A stretch of 64,000 bases of DNA, from the NCBI GenBank assembly GCA_032017425.1, contig DALZPW010000003.1; one strand, written 5' to 3'. Below, piece after piece: positions 42,413 through 51,778 of this stretch. Below the pieces are notes generated by a model. The model did no database searches. It saw nothing but the letters and a program-made list of their open reading frames with translations, and was not told where the DNA came from. Made by a program: the position numbers and the translations under genes. How positions within the stretch are numbered: the stretch's first letter is position 1; the number at the start of each line of letters is the position of its first letter. Source of the stretch: Faucicola tetraodonis. Lineage in GTDB: Bacteria > Pseudomonadota > Gammaproteobacteria > Pseudomonadales > Moraxellaceae.

Positions 42413-43762
42413 TTGCGTGAATCCATTCAAGGTCTTTCGACCAATCTAAAAAGTCCGAAATTCATTGAACTGGCGGCATTTTTTATTTTATTGCTGACCT
42501 TAACCTCTCTTGATGTACCGCCTATTTATCATACGCTCAGTATTTTGCTGTTGGTAGCAGGCGTTATTGTCACTGCTTTGAGTGTTATCCGGCCCAATCA
42601 CTATATTACTTCGGCAAGTGTATTAACCCTGATGGCGTTGGCAACGGGTATGTTGCAGTTTAACTATATCCCAAGCCTTGCGTTATGGTTGTTGATTTTA
42701 ATTCGCTTGATTTTTTCAGATACCAAACACACTGTTTCGTTGGTATTATTAACCGTAGCAGTGGGTCTACTTAGTCTGATATCCGCGCATTTTTTATTAC
42801 CAGCCATTAGTTTGTCCGCCAAGCAAGAAGATATTTTAAATTTTGTCATCGTATTTACCGATATCTTGATTGTTGGTTATCATATTTGTTCTTTGGTGAT
42901 TCGCTTACGCCAAAAAAATCAAATGCTTGCGCAGCAACAAGCACGGATTGATACCTTGGTCAATGTAACCAATAAATTAACCCGTTTTTTGCCGCCCCAG
43001 ATTTGGCAACCGATTGTCAAAAATAACACCAAGGTTGAAGTCATTAATCAACGTCGCAAGCTAACTATTTTGTTTTCGGATATTGTTGGCTTTACTGATT
43101 TGTCGGATCATATTAGCCCCGACCATTTAGCCAATATTTTAAATACTTACCTTGACCGTATGACCCAAGTGAGCCAAAAATATGGTGCGACCCTCGATAA
43201 GTTTTTGGGAGATGGGTTATTGTGCTATTTTGGTGATATGGGTGGTAATGACCGTGATAACGCGATTGCTTGTGCCAGTATGGCCATTGAGATGCGCCGT
43301 GAAATGGAAGTGCTGCGCCACCAATGGCGATTACTCGGTTTTGAAGGCCTGCACGTACGTATGGGTATCAATACAGGGTATTGTTATGTCGGTAATTTTG
43401 GCAGCCGCAATCGTATGACTTATACCGTGGTTGGAAAAGAAGCGAATTTTGCCTCTCGCCTTGAATCTGCCGCGCAAAACAATCAAATTTTAATCAGTGA
43501 AAGTACGTTTAATTTAATTGGTCATGTTCATCATTGCCAAGCCGTTGGTCAATTTAAATTTAAAGGCTTTCAAGATGCCATGAATGTATGGGAATTGCTT
43601 GAACCTAAAAGCGAATCCATGCAACAAACCGATTGGGTGGACTTTAGCTTGCCTGGGTTTAACCTGCATTTAAATTTTCATGATATTCGTAATTATGATA
43701 AAAATGATATTACTAATCAGCTAAAATCTGCATTGGCGCTTGTTGAAGAAAAGCAAAAATAA
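42413..43762 (+). CDS. Membrane-bound class III adenylate/guanylate cyclase
   Basis: Nucleotide cyclase of 449 residues with a TTG start at 42413. About six hydrophobic segments span residues 15-165, then a short coiled linker (QKNQMLAQQQARIDTLVNV) leads to the catalytic domain. Metal-binding Asp residues are present in FSDIVGFTD and KFLGDGLLCYFGD. The Lys of LDKF and the Thr of YTVVG sit at the purine-selecting positions, which favours ATP over GTP. It probably makes cAMP in response to a membrane signal. It follows the HIT gene by 39 bp and is probably cotranscribed. Confidence 0.85.
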   Translation: MRESIQGLSTNLKSPKFIELAAFFILLLTLTSLDVPPIYHTLSILLLVAGVIVTALSVIRPNHYITSASVLTLMALATGMLQFNYIPSLALWLLILIRLIFSDTKHTVSLVLLTVAVGLLSLISAHFLLPAISLSAKQEDILNFVIVFTDILIVGYHICSLVIRLRQKNQMLAQQQARIDTLVNVTNKLTRFLPPQIWQPIVKNNTKVEVINQRRKLTILFSDIVGFTDLSDHISPDHLANILNTYLDRMTQVSQKYGATLDKFLGDGLLCYFGDMGGNDRDNAIACASMAIEMRREMEVLRHQWRLLGFEGLHVRMGINTGYCYVGNFGSRNRMTYTVVGKEANFASRLESAAQNNQILISESTFNLIGHVHHCQAVGQFKFKGFQDAMNVWELLEPKSESMQQTDWVDFSLPGFNLHLNFHDIRNYDKNDITNQLKSALALVEEKQK

Positions 43763-43860
43763 TGATGTTGACGGTTTTGGCTCACCCATTTTTTTAACTC
43801 AGTTATATTCTTAGCTTAGCTATGTTTAACTATTTATAGACATTAAAAAGACAGACACTA

Positions 43861-43892
43861 AAAAAGCCGAAGCATCCAGCTTCGGCTTTTTT
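43861..43892. terminator. Bidirectional terminator between cyclase and icd
   Basis: AAGCCGAAGC / GCTTCGGCTT stem with a short loop and A/T runs on both sides. It serves both converging genes. Confidence 0.9.
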
Positions 43893-43904
43893 TATACTAT
43901 TGAA

Positions 43905-46142
43905 TTAGGCTTCAAACGAAGCCAGTGCTTGGTTAAATGTCGCACTTGGGCGCATCACTTGGCTTAGTTTTTGTTGGTCTGGTTGATAGTAACCACCAAT
44001 ATCCGCGCCTTGACCTTGAACATCATTTAATTCAGCAACGATTTTGTCTTCATTTTCTGACAATGCTTGAGCAAGCGGCGCAAACTTGGTTTTAAGCTCG
44101 CTATCTTCCTCTTGGTTTGCCAATTCTTCTGCCCAGTATTTGGCTAGATAATAATGGCTGCCACGGTTGTCGAGCTCACCGGTACGGCGTGATGGTGATT
44201 TGTCGTTATCCAACAATTTACCCGTTGCCAAGTCTAGGGTTTTTGCCAGTAATTTTATCCGTGGGTTATTTTCTTTAATCCCTAAGTCTTCTAAAGATAC
44301 GGCAAGCGCCAGCATCTCACCGAGTGAATCCCAGCGCAAGTGGTTTTCTTCAACCAACTGCTCGACATGTTTCGGTGCTGAACCGCCTGCCCCTGTCTCA
44401 TAAAGACCACCGCCTTCCATCAATGGGACGATTGATAGCATTTTGGCTGACGTGCCTAATTCTAAAATTGGGAACAAGTCAGTTAAGTAGTCACGCAAGA
44501 TGTTACCTGTGACTGAGATGGTGTCCAAACCACGCGCCACACGCTCAAGGGTGTAACGCATCGCACGAACTTGAGACATAATTTGGATATCTAGACCTTC
44601 GGTATCATGCTCTTGTAAGTATTTTTTAACTTTCTTGATGAGCTCATTTTCATGTGGGCGGTATGGGTCAAGCCAGAAGATAGCTGGCATGCCTGAGTTA
44701 CGTGCACGCGTCACTGCCAGTTTTACCCAGTCACGAATTGGCGCATCTTTGACTTGACACATACGCCAAATATCGCCTTCTTCAACATTTTGCGACATCA
44801 ATACTTCGCCTGTCTCAATGTCAGTGATATTGGCAACACCTGCCTCTGGGATTTCAAAAGTTTTGTCGTGAGAGCCGTATTCTTCCGCTTTTTGCGCCAT
44901 CAAACCTACGTTTGGTACGGTACCCATGGTCGCTGGGTCAAAGTTGCCATGCCATTTACAGAAGTTGATGACTTCTTGGTAAATACGGGCAAAGGTCGAT
45001 TCTGGCATCACTGCTTTACAGTCGTAAGGCTTGCCATCGGCTGCCCACATTTTACCACCATTACGAATCATCGCTGGCATTGAGGCATCTACAATGACAT
45101 CATTTGGCGAATAGAAGTTATCGATTCCCTTTGCTGAGTCCACCATCGCCAATGCGGGGCGATGTTCTTGACAGGCATGCAGGTCACGGACGATTTCTTC
45201 ACGGATAGTGGTCGGTAGGGTTTCGATTTTTTCGTATAGTCCTGCCATACCATTGTTAACATTAATACCTAATTCGTCAAAGGTTTTGTTCCATTTTTCG
45301 AATGCATCTTTGTAGTACACTCTCACGCAGTGACCAAATACGATAGGATGTGACACCTTCATCATCGTGGCTTTGACGTGTAGAGAGAACAGGATTTTAC
45401 CTTCGCGGCAATCTTCTAGCTCTTTTTCATAAAATTCGATTAAGGCTTTTTTGCTCATAAACATTGAGTCAATCACTTCACCGTCTTGTAGGGCAACTTC
45501 GGGTTTTAGCACCAAAGCTTTGCCACTGTTGGTGATGAGCTCCATTTTGACTTTACGCGCTTTATCAAGGGTCATTGATTTTTCGCCATGGTAAAAGTCA
45601 CCTTCTTCCATGTGAGAGACGTGGGTTTTTGACCATTGTTTCCATTCACCCATTGAATGCGGGTGTTTTTTGGCATAGTTTTTTACGGCAGCGGGGGCAC
45701 GGCGATCTGAGTTACCTTCACGTAATACGGGATTTACCGCAGAACCTAAACATTTACCATAACGGGCTTTGATGGCTTTTTCTTCGTCTGTGGTTGGGTT
45801 TTCTGGGTAATTAGGAATGTTGTAGCCTTTGGCTTGTAACTCTTCAATACATTCTTGTAGCTGAGCCACTGAGGCACTGATATTAGGCAGTTTGATGATA
45901 TTGGTGTCTGGGTCTTGGGTCAACCGACCAAGCTCAGCAAGATTATCGGTCACTTGTTGTTCTGGGGTCAGGTAGTCGGAGAACTCTGCCAATACACGCG
46001 CGGCAACGGAAATATCGGTTTTAGTGATTTCAACGCCAGCAGGTTTGGTAAATGTTTCAATGATAGGAAGTAGTGAATAAGTCGCCAGTAGCGGTGCTTC
46101 GTCAGTTAAGGTATAGATAATATTTGACTTTCCACTAGCCAT
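43905..46142 (-). CDS. icd: Monomeric NADP-dependent isocitrate dehydrogenase
   Basis: Converts isocitrate to 2-oxoglutarate in the TCA cycle, making NADPH. The 745-residue single-chain form differs from the dimeric E. coli enzyme. It is typical of Acinetobacter/Moraxella, Azotobacter and Corynebacterium. Family segments are clear: IIYTLTDEAPLLATYSLLPI at the start, PYPENPTTDEEKAIKARYGK-like sequence near 118, RGSHYYLAKYWAEEL near 656 and DIGGYYQPD near the C-terminus. Only one isocitrate dehydrogenase is seen in this window. The upstream gap contains a palindrome that may control it. Confidence 0.98.
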   Translation of the reverse strand: MASGKSNIIYTLTDEAPLLATYSLLPIIETFTKPAGVEITKTDISVAARVLAEFSDYLTPEQQVTDNLAELGRLTQDPDTNIIKLPNISASVAQLQECIEELQAKGYNIPNYPENPTTDEEKAIKARYGKCLGSAVNPVLREGNSDRRAPAAVKNYAKKHPHSMGEWKQWSKTHVSHMEEGDFYHGEKSMTLDKARKVKMELITNSGKALVLKPEVALQDGEVIDSMFMSKKALIEFYEKELEDCREGKILFSLHVKATMMKVSHPIVFGHCVRVYYKDAFEKWNKTFDELGINVNNGMAGLYEKIETLPTTIREEIVRDLHACQEHRPALAMVDSAKGIDNFYSPNDVIVDASMPAMIRNGGKMWAADGKPYDCKAVMPESTFARIYQEVINFCKWHGNFDPATMGTVPNVGLMAQKAEEYGSHDKTFEIPEAGVANITDIETGEVLMSQNVEEGDIWRMCQVKDAPIRDWVKLAVTRARNSGMPAIFWLDPYRPHENELIKKVKKYLQEHDTEGLDIQIMSQVRAMRYTLERVARGLDTISVTGNILRDYLTDLFPILELGTSAKMLSIVPLMEGGGLYETGAGGSAPKHVEQLVEENHLRWDSLGEMLALAVSLEDLGIKENNPRIKLLAKTLDLATGKLLDNDKSPSRRTGELDNRGSHYYLAKYWAEELANQEEDSELKTKFAPLAQALSENEDKIVAELNDVQGQGADIGGYYQPDQQKLSQVMRPSATFNQALASFEA

Positions 46143-46525
46143 AGAGAACCTCTTTTATATGAATGTTAATTGAGACACTAGATGATGCATCTAGCAGCGT
46201 GAGAAATTTCACAGTAAGCATTACTAATTATGGGATAAAATGTGATTGACCATTTTAAACGCAAAGTATACGGTTACCGCATAATGAGTCAATAATGTAT
46301 CTAGGAATACCTATATTTAGGAGAAAAATAATGCAGATACGATGTATCCCTATCGATTAAGACAATCCCTTTTGTTGCTCATAGTGTACCACAGTATCAC
46401 AGTGTCGAATATATCCAATCACTGACAGACGCTATGGCAACATCCTCAAATGTATAAATTTTTGGCTTTAAAATTGCTTCGTTATTTTACCCCTGAGAAA
46501 CAATAAGCTTACGCTACACGCCCTG
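46143..46525. other. Gap upstream of icd with a 17-bp palindrome
   Basis: This 383-bp gap holds the icd promoter region. CTAGATG-atg-CATCTAG at 46178-46194 is a perfect palindrome 36-52 bp before the icd ATG and could be an operator or leader hairpin. A plus-strand TAGGAGAAAAATAATG near 46320 opens a frame of only nine codons. I see no RNA gene or repeat array. The part nearest the TerD-like gene carries no clear terminator. Confidence 0.45.
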
Positions 46526-47593
46526 TCATCTGGCCGTACGTACCAATTTTTCACTCACTTCTTTTTCAATTAGCGCCATCTTGTTATTATCTAAAGGTTG
46601 ATGCTCGGTATTATAGCGCCAACTATCGGCAGAACGGGTCAGACTGGCAAACCATAATGCCTTAGTCTCAGCTGGCAGTTTAGTAAAAGCCAACTCACTA
46701 ATCACATTACCTTCATCATCACTGAGCTGACAAGACGCTTGTTTCGCTTTGCTAAGCGCATAGCCATGATAAGATGACACGATCATCACCACATGAAATA
46801 CTTGCGGGGGGAGCTTACTTAAAAAAAGCACCATACTTTCTTGATTGAGGTTGACATCATTGACCTTGGTGCTTTGATTGTTGTCAGGGTCTTCTTTGCG
46901 GTCATCGATAGCGCCTAATGGTTTTTTGCCCAATAATTCATCGCCTTGATGACGCACTGATTGCGCTTTATCACGGACATTTTTGAACCAAATGGTTTCG
47001 ATTACCTCGCCATATCGGTTACAAAGTAAGCAGGATAAGTCTAGATCCATGGCTTGCGTGCGTTTTTTAAATTTATTGTAAAGCCCTGCTTTTGGCATCT
47101 GCGTGTGCTGCCATTGCACGGTAAAATACCACTGCTTGAGTACCACATCCATATGCTCAACGGCTATACCTGTCGCTGTTTTATCATCTTCAAGTTGATC
47201 GTCTTGGGTAATGGCTAACTGATGACTTTTTTGCAAAATCTTGTCATCAGTCATGGGGTTGATTTTTGGCACTTTGTGTAGCGAATGGTGCAGCGGTGAG
47301 GTGCTTGCCAATACCGCCTCATTGGGGTTTTTATCGGTCAAATTGGATGAGTTGACGGGCGCTTTCACTTCAACCGATGGTGCTGGCGTTGGGTCGGCAA
47401 ACTGCGTCGAAATAATCTGGTACGTTTCTGTAGTAGTGCTGGGTGTCAGATTATCAGGCGATTTGACAGCGTTAACAATCGGCGAATCGTCCGTCAAATC
47501 ACTGTATAAAATCGTGGTTTTTGGCTTACTAGGCTGCTGTGAGTTGGTGTCGGTGGCAGTGGATTCAAGGGTGTTATTATCAGTATGTTTCAT
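46526..47593 (-). CDS. TerD-domain protein with long N-terminal extension
   Basis: Protein of 355 residues. Residues 1-145 are Ser/Thr/Pro/Asp-rich, probably disordered. The C-terminal part resembles the TerD/TerZ fold: MDLDLSCLLCNRYGEV (the DLD calcium-binding start) near 183, SVRHQGDELLG near 213, VNLNQ, then VVMIVSSYHGYALSKAKQ near 277. The usual GDDE calcium motif is replaced by a longer insert. TerD proteins belong to tellurite-resistance and stress/phage-defence gene sets, but no other ter gene is here. It follows the WYL regulator by 52 bp on the same strand, so the pair is probably one operon. Confidence 0.7.
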   Translation of the reverse strand: MKHTDNNTLESTATDTNSQQPSKPKTTILYSDLTDDSPIVNAVKSPDNLTPSTTTETYQIISTQFADPTPAPSVEVKAPVNSSNLTDKNPNEAVLASTSPLHHSLHKVPKINPMTDDKILQKSHQLAITQDDQLEDDKTATGIAVEHMDVVLKQWYFTVQWQHTQMPKAGLYNKFKKRTQAMDLDLSCLLCNRYGEVIETIWFKNVRDKAQSVRHQGDELLGKKPLGAIDDRKEDPDNNQSTKVNDVNLNQESMVLFLSKLPPQVFHVVMIVSSYHGYALSKAKQASCQLSDDEGNVISELAFTKLPAETKALWFASLTRSADSWRYNTEHQPLDNNKMALIEKEVSEKLVRTAR

Positions 47594-47645
47594 AAAATTC
47601 TCGAAAAATCGGACAAAGTAGTTAGTTTACTTGGGCGTTTGTTAG

Positions 47646-48716
47646 TTATTCGCTTATTGTTTGGGCGGTGGGTTGTTGGTTTGGCGTTTGGGTTTCAAAG
47701 ACGGCGATTGATAAAATCTCAGGCTCGATTTTTCGCAGTCCTTTACCAAAACCGCGTAGCCACCATACCAGTTGGGAGGTCATGTTCACTGTGGCTGTGA
47801 TATGCAATCCTTCGTCGTCTTCCCAGCTTTGCTGATCAGTTGATAATGGGCTTTCAAGCAAACTTGCCCCCGATAACGGATGAAACAGTAACTGCACTTG
47901 CTGTATGGGGGGCTCGTGGTTGTTTTTTTCGCTCTCAGGCATGAGTTTTTGGAACAACGGATAATTAAACCCCATCGCGCCTGTGTTGATGTAATTGTCT
48001 AAATTAAAATCTTTCGGGGTTTGCGCGTCGCTTGCGCTCACTTCCGCACTTTCAAAACGGTGCAAAGCAAATTGGCGCACATCGTCAGACGCTCTGTCAG
48101 TTCGCGAGGCAATCAAGTAAATCACCACACCACGCTGCACAATGGCTAGCGGATTTAAGGTGTATTTTTGCGCTTCCTCTCGCCCGCGCGCTTTATAACA
48201 GGCGATGAGTTTTTTATTTTGAAACAATGCATCATAGACGGCGTCTTTGGCGGCTGGATTGACCGATGGCGGGATGAGCGGTTGATTGGCTGACAGGATA
48301 CGCACTCTATCGAGCCAAGTGTTTACTACTTTGCTTTCTTTAAGTTGTCGATTCGCTAGGTCAAACCACGGAATCAATTCATCTAAAATAGCCGGGGGTA
48401 ATAGCTGGGTCAAATTATGGCGCATCATACTAAACGCCACCGCTTGCGACAAATTCATGTGCGGCAAGCTTTGCATCGGTGCATCTTCTCGCCAGCGCCA
48501 ACCTTGTGGATTGGTATTGTTTTTTTCAATCGGAAAACGCGTTGCCAAAGCGTTTAAATCTCGCTGAATGGTTCGCAAACTGATATCAAAACCCATTAAA
48601 TCAAGCTGTTCTTTGATATGGGTTGTACCGAGCCAACGTTTGCGATCCAGTTGTGAGAGGATTTGCCATTGCCGAGCCGTCGTTGCGGTTGCATTGTTGG
48701 CAAGCGATTTACTCAT
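47646..48716 (-). CDS. WYL-domain transcriptional regulator
   Basis: YafY-type regulator of 356 residues. The N-terminal winged helix-turn-helix covers about 14-70 (QWQILSQLDRKRWLGTTHI, then FDISLRTIQRDLNAL). The WYL domain follows from about 165, with LIACYKARGREEAQKY and LNPLAIVQRGVVIYLIASR, and a WCX-like C-terminal part. WYL proteins often sense nucleic-acid ligands and regulate defence or DNA-damage genes. It heads an apparent operon with the TerD-like gene. A GGAGAA site supports the ATG, and a five-copy 15-bp repeat array lies just upstream, where its operator or promoter should be. Confidence 0.88.
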   Translation of the reverse strand: MSKSLANNATATTARQWQILSQLDRKRWLGTTHIKEQLDLMGFDISLRTIQRDLNALATRFPIEKNNTNPQGWRWREDAPMQSLPHMNLSQAVAFSMMRHNLTQLLPPAILDELIPWFDLANRQLKESKVVNTWLDRVRILSANQPLIPPSVNPAAKDAVYDALFQNKKLIACYKARGREEAQKYTLNPLAIVQRGVVIYLIASRTDRASDDVRQFALHRFESAEVSASDAQTPKDFNLDNYINTGAMGFNYPLFQKLMPESEKNNHEPPIQQVQLLFHPLSGASLLESPLSTDQQSWEDDEGLHITATVNMTSQLVWWLRGFGKGLRKIEPEILSIAVFETQTPNQQPTAQTISE

Positions 48717-48734
48717 GGCAATTCTCCATACGCA

Positions 48735-48809
48735 GGTAAAAGACAGATAGTTAAAAAAAAGCCAGTTAAAAGATATCTAGTTAAAAGCCAAACGGTTAAA
48801 TAATAAATA
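48735..48809. repeat. Five-copy degenerate 15-bp tandem repeat
   Basis: Units GGTAAAAGACAGATA, GTTAAAAAAAAGCCA, GTTAAAAGATATCTA, GTTAAAAGCCAAACG and GTTAAATAATAAATA run without gaps. They begin 18 bp upstream of the WYL regulator start. The GTTAAAAGCC core is close to that of the 10438 array. A two-copy AAAAATTAACAC repeat follows at 48847-48871. Confidence 0.8.
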
Positions 48810-49007
48810 ATAGCTAGCTAAGCGCCAAAGCCTTATTCAAACTTTAAAAAATTAACACTAAAAATTAACACCTCGATACCTGCATAATTTATCAAAATTT
48901 GGGGCGGAATAGGTGATAAATTATATTAACATGTCATTTTATGTCGTTTATCATCTTTATTGGGTGTTATGGTTATCAGATTGTGTATGAATCACCAAAA
49001 AACTTGT

Positions 49008-50786
49008 CTAGAGGAGCACACCCTTTTTTACCCTTAACTGCAATTTAGTTTGTCCATTAAATAGATTTTTCTCCAGCTCATAGAGCAAATGCACTTTTGA
49101 CACACTGCGATTGATAGCAGACAAAGCTATAGCGTCAAAATCAGCATTAAACCAAATCGCTTCGATAGTAAAAGGGACATCGGGATACGATAACCATAAT
49201 TTTAAATGCCGCTCTTTTAACACACGATAATCTTGCACCACAAACACCCCATCAAATATCGGTGGCACAAAACCATGTCCCCAAATAGCCAACGTCTGTA
49301 AGCTATCTACAAAATCGACCGTGAATTCACCGGCTGTCAACTCGCCATCGCTATATAACGTCTCTGCAAACACCTCATCAGCCACCGCTGCAATTACCTC
49401 ATCAAACGCTTTACAAAACAGCTCAAAGTTTTTTCGTTTGATTGTCAGACCTGCCGCCATCGCATGCCCGCCAAAGTGGCTAATAAGTTCGGGGTAGGTT
49501 TGCGCGACTGATTCGATGGCATCACGGATATGAATGCCTTCAATGGAGCGTGCAGAGCCTTTGATAGGATCGTCATCTTCAATCAACGCCGTATCAGCAG
49601 GGGCAAACACGATAGCGGGCACATGGTAGTTTTCTTTTAGCCTGCCTGCGACGATACCAATCACCCCTTGGTGCCACTCATCTTGATACAAAATAATACT
49701 GCGTTTGCGGTGCGTTACTTGATTTACAGTGCTTTGCTCAGATGGATTCTCAAGCGTACTTAATACACTATCGGCTTGTTGCCGCATGCCCTGCTCGACT
49801 TGGCGGCGCTCTTGATTGAGTTTATCGAGCTGATGCGCAAGCCGCTGTGCCTCCCCCCAATCATCGGTGAGCAAGCAGTCAATGCCAATCCGCATACTAT
49901 CCATACGACCTGCGGCGTTGATACGGGGTCCTAGAATAAAACCAAAATCTTGAGCCGTGATGTCTGCTGCCTGTCGACTCGCCTGCTCCAACAATGCCAA
50001 AATACCCACACAGCAACGACCTTGCTTGATGGCTTGGATACCTTGGTGCACCAAGATGCGATTATTTTGGTCTAATACGCCCACGTCCACCACCGTGCCA
50101 AGTGCCACCAAATCAATATAGCGACTCACTTGGGTGGTGGATTTATTGGCTTGGCGTCTGACTTTGGCAAGGTTGCCTAGCACATAAAATGCCACCCCAA
50201 CCCCTACCAATGATTTACTAGCAAAATCACAGCCCAGCTGATTGGGATTGACCACGGCATCGGCGTTTGGTGTCGCCTGCGTCGTCAGGTGGTGATCGGT
50301 AATAATCACCGTTAGCCCTTCGGCTTTGGCAAGTTCGACCCCCGCATGGCTAGAGATACCATTATCAACCGTGACAATGACATCAGGATGATAGGTTTCA
50401 ATACCTAGCGCAACAATTTCTGGCGTCAGTCCATAACCGTACTTAAAACGATCAGGCACCAAAAACTCAACCTGCGCGCCCATTTCACGCAACACCCTTA
50501 CCATCAGTGCAGTGCTGGTCGCGCCATCGCAGTCAAAATCACCCACAATCAGTATTTTTTGCTGCGTATCAATCGCCTTGTCAAGCAGCGCTACTGCCTT
50601 GGTAATGCCTGTAAGCGAATTTGCAGGTAACATCTTATTAAAGGAAGTGTCTAAATTTGCCACATCTTGCACGCCTCGCCCAGCCAAAACGCGTGCTAAT
50701 GTCATCGATGTCTGCGCCAACGGCTGTAAATCACGGGGAATATCGTCAATATGGGTCGCAATAAAACGGGGAGTCACAGTCAACAT
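49008..50786 (-). CDS. recJ: Single-stranded-DNA exonuclease RecJ
   Basis: 5'-3' ssDNA exonuclease of the DHH family, used in recombination, mismatch repair and base excision repair. 592 residues, close to E. coli RecJ (577). Metal-binding motifs are intact: GDFDCDGATSTA near residue 82, VDNGIS near 140, DHH in ITDHHLT near 161, and the DHHA1 region with SHFGGHAMAAG near 445. The OB-fold C-terminus is present. No dsbC/prfB neighbours. It is transcribed towards the WYL gene with a 290-bp gap and no obvious terminator. Confidence 0.97.
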   Translation of the reverse strand: MLTVTPRFIATHIDDIPRDLQPLAQTSMTLARVLAGRGVQDVANLDTSFNKMLPANSLTGITKAVALLDKAIDTQQKILIVGDFDCDGATSTALMVRVLREMGAQVEFLVPDRFKYGYGLTPEIVALGIETYHPDVIVTVDNGISSHAGVELAKAEGLTVIITDHHLTTQATPNADAVVNPNQLGCDFASKSLVGVGVAFYVLGNLAKVRRQANKSTTQVSRYIDLVALGTVVDVGVLDQNNRILVHQGIQAIKQGRCCVGILALLEQASRQAADITAQDFGFILGPRINAAGRMDSMRIGIDCLLTDDWGEAQRLAHQLDKLNQERRQVEQGMRQQADSVLSTLENPSEQSTVNQVTHRKRSIILYQDEWHQGVIGIVAGRLKENYHVPAIVFAPADTALIEDDDPIKGSARSIEGIHIRDAIESVAQTYPELISHFGGHAMAAGLTIKRKNFELFCKAFDEVIAAVADEVFAETLYSDGELTAGEFTVDFVDSLQTLAIWGHGFVPPIFDGVFVVQDYRVLKERHLKLWLSYPDVPFTIEAIWFNADFDAIALSAINRSVSKVHLLYELEKNLFNGQTKLQLRVKKGVLL

Positions 50787-51128
50787 AAACTTATCATGGT
50801 TGTCAAATAAAGTAGAGAGAACAAACTAGCATAATGAGAGTTAATAGGCAAAATTACAACAGCGAAACGGTGAAAAACATCCCATCAGCTTCCATAGTCC
50901 TTTGTACGTTTTGCATATCGTAATAATGCCACTACAAACCATTAGCATTTTTTTGCAAAAAGATGCTAATTCATACGTTTACTCTCAGTTATAATCAAAC
51001 CAAAGAGTCATCACTTACCATTAATGAAACAGTATCAATGACCATTAATGAATAATCATCTCTTGTTGCAAGCGTTTTGCAATACTACCTTTACTATTGA
51101 TAATTGAAATTTTTTAGAAGGAAAAATT
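50787..51128. other. Gap between recJ and the DUF697-like gene
   Basis: This 342-bp divergent gap contains the promoters of both flanking genes. A direct repeat ACCATTAATGAA occurs at 51017-51028 and 51041-51052, 24 bp apart (about two helical turns). No gene, RNA or terminator is apparent. Confidence 0.4.
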
Positions 51129-51617
51129 ATGTCAGCAGAAAATTCGACCAAAACCATCGACCCAAAACTTGATTTAGAAAAAATCAAACGCGAATGCGAG
51201 GCGATGATTAAAAGTAAAGCCAAAATATCGGCAGCAGCCGCGGTTGTCCCAGTGCCGCTGCTAGACGTTGCGGTGGATGCCACGCTTTTATCAAAATTGC
51301 TACCTGAAATCTCCGCTAAATTTGGTTTAATTGAACCCGTCCAAGCAGCGGTAGATTTGAACAACGGCGCACAAATCAACCAATTAAAAGATAAAGCAGT
51401 GGATTTTGCAGGGCTAGTGGTGACGCGCAGTATTGCTAAAAAAACTTTCCAAGGTTTTGGCAGCCGTATTATCGCCAAGCAAGTCACCAAATTTGTACCA
51501 TTTGGCGGTCAATTAGTGGCAGGTACCATCGGTTATTTGATGTTTAAAAAAATTGCTGAAAATCACATCAATGAATGCTACCAAAAAGCTAAAAAATTAC
51601 AGCAGCAAGCAAGCTAA
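51129..51617 (+). CDS. DUF697-like small membrane-associated protein
   Basis: Protein of 162 residues, uncertain family. A central amphipathic/hydrophobic stretch AAAAVVPVPLLDVAVDATLL near residues 38-57, and a Gly-containing hydrophobic hairpin (FVPFGGQLVAGTIGYLMFKK near 125-145), resemble the two helical hairpins of DUF697/YcjF-type proteins. Those often pair with membrane GTPases. The ends are charged helices. A strong AGAAGGA site precedes the ATG, and a terminator follows, so it is a single-gene unit. A link to the DUF3482 GTPase elsewhere in the window is only a speculation. Confidence 0.5.
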   Translation: MSAENSTKTIDPKLDLEKIKRECEAMIKSKAKISAAAAVVPVPLLDVAVDATLLSKLLPEISAKFGLIEPVQAAVDLNNGAQINQLKDKAVDFAGLVVTRSIAKKTFQGFGSRIIAKQVTKFVPFGGQLVAGTIGYLMFKKIAENHINECYQKAKKLQQQAS

Positions 51618-51640
51618 TTGTTGATATAAAGGCTTGTATT

Positions 51641-51673
51641 AAAACCCCTTTAGTTACTAAAGGGGTTTTTTAT
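51641..51673 (+). terminator. Intrinsic terminator after the DUF697-like gene
   Basis: AAAACCCCTTTAG / CTAAAGGGGTTTT, a long perfect stem with a 4-nt loop, followed by T-run. Confidence 0.9.
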
Positions 51674-51778
51674 TGAAAAATCCTCAAGCTTTGATGAGCA
51701 ATGACCAAGCAAAAGTAATAGCTTATGTAACGATATTTTTCTACAATGTATCTTTAAACTATTTTTTTGGGTCAAGTT

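Noticed and set aside
46320..46360. Nine-codon frame with a strong TAGGAG site upstream of icd
   Set aside because: Too short to support; possible leader peptide, but on the opposite strand to icd.
51618..51778. Cobalamin riboswitch or Fur/Zur box upstream of the BtuB-like receptor
   Set aside because: The gap is 161 bp and half is the preceding terminator. No B12-box or recognisable Fur/Zur palindrome was found.
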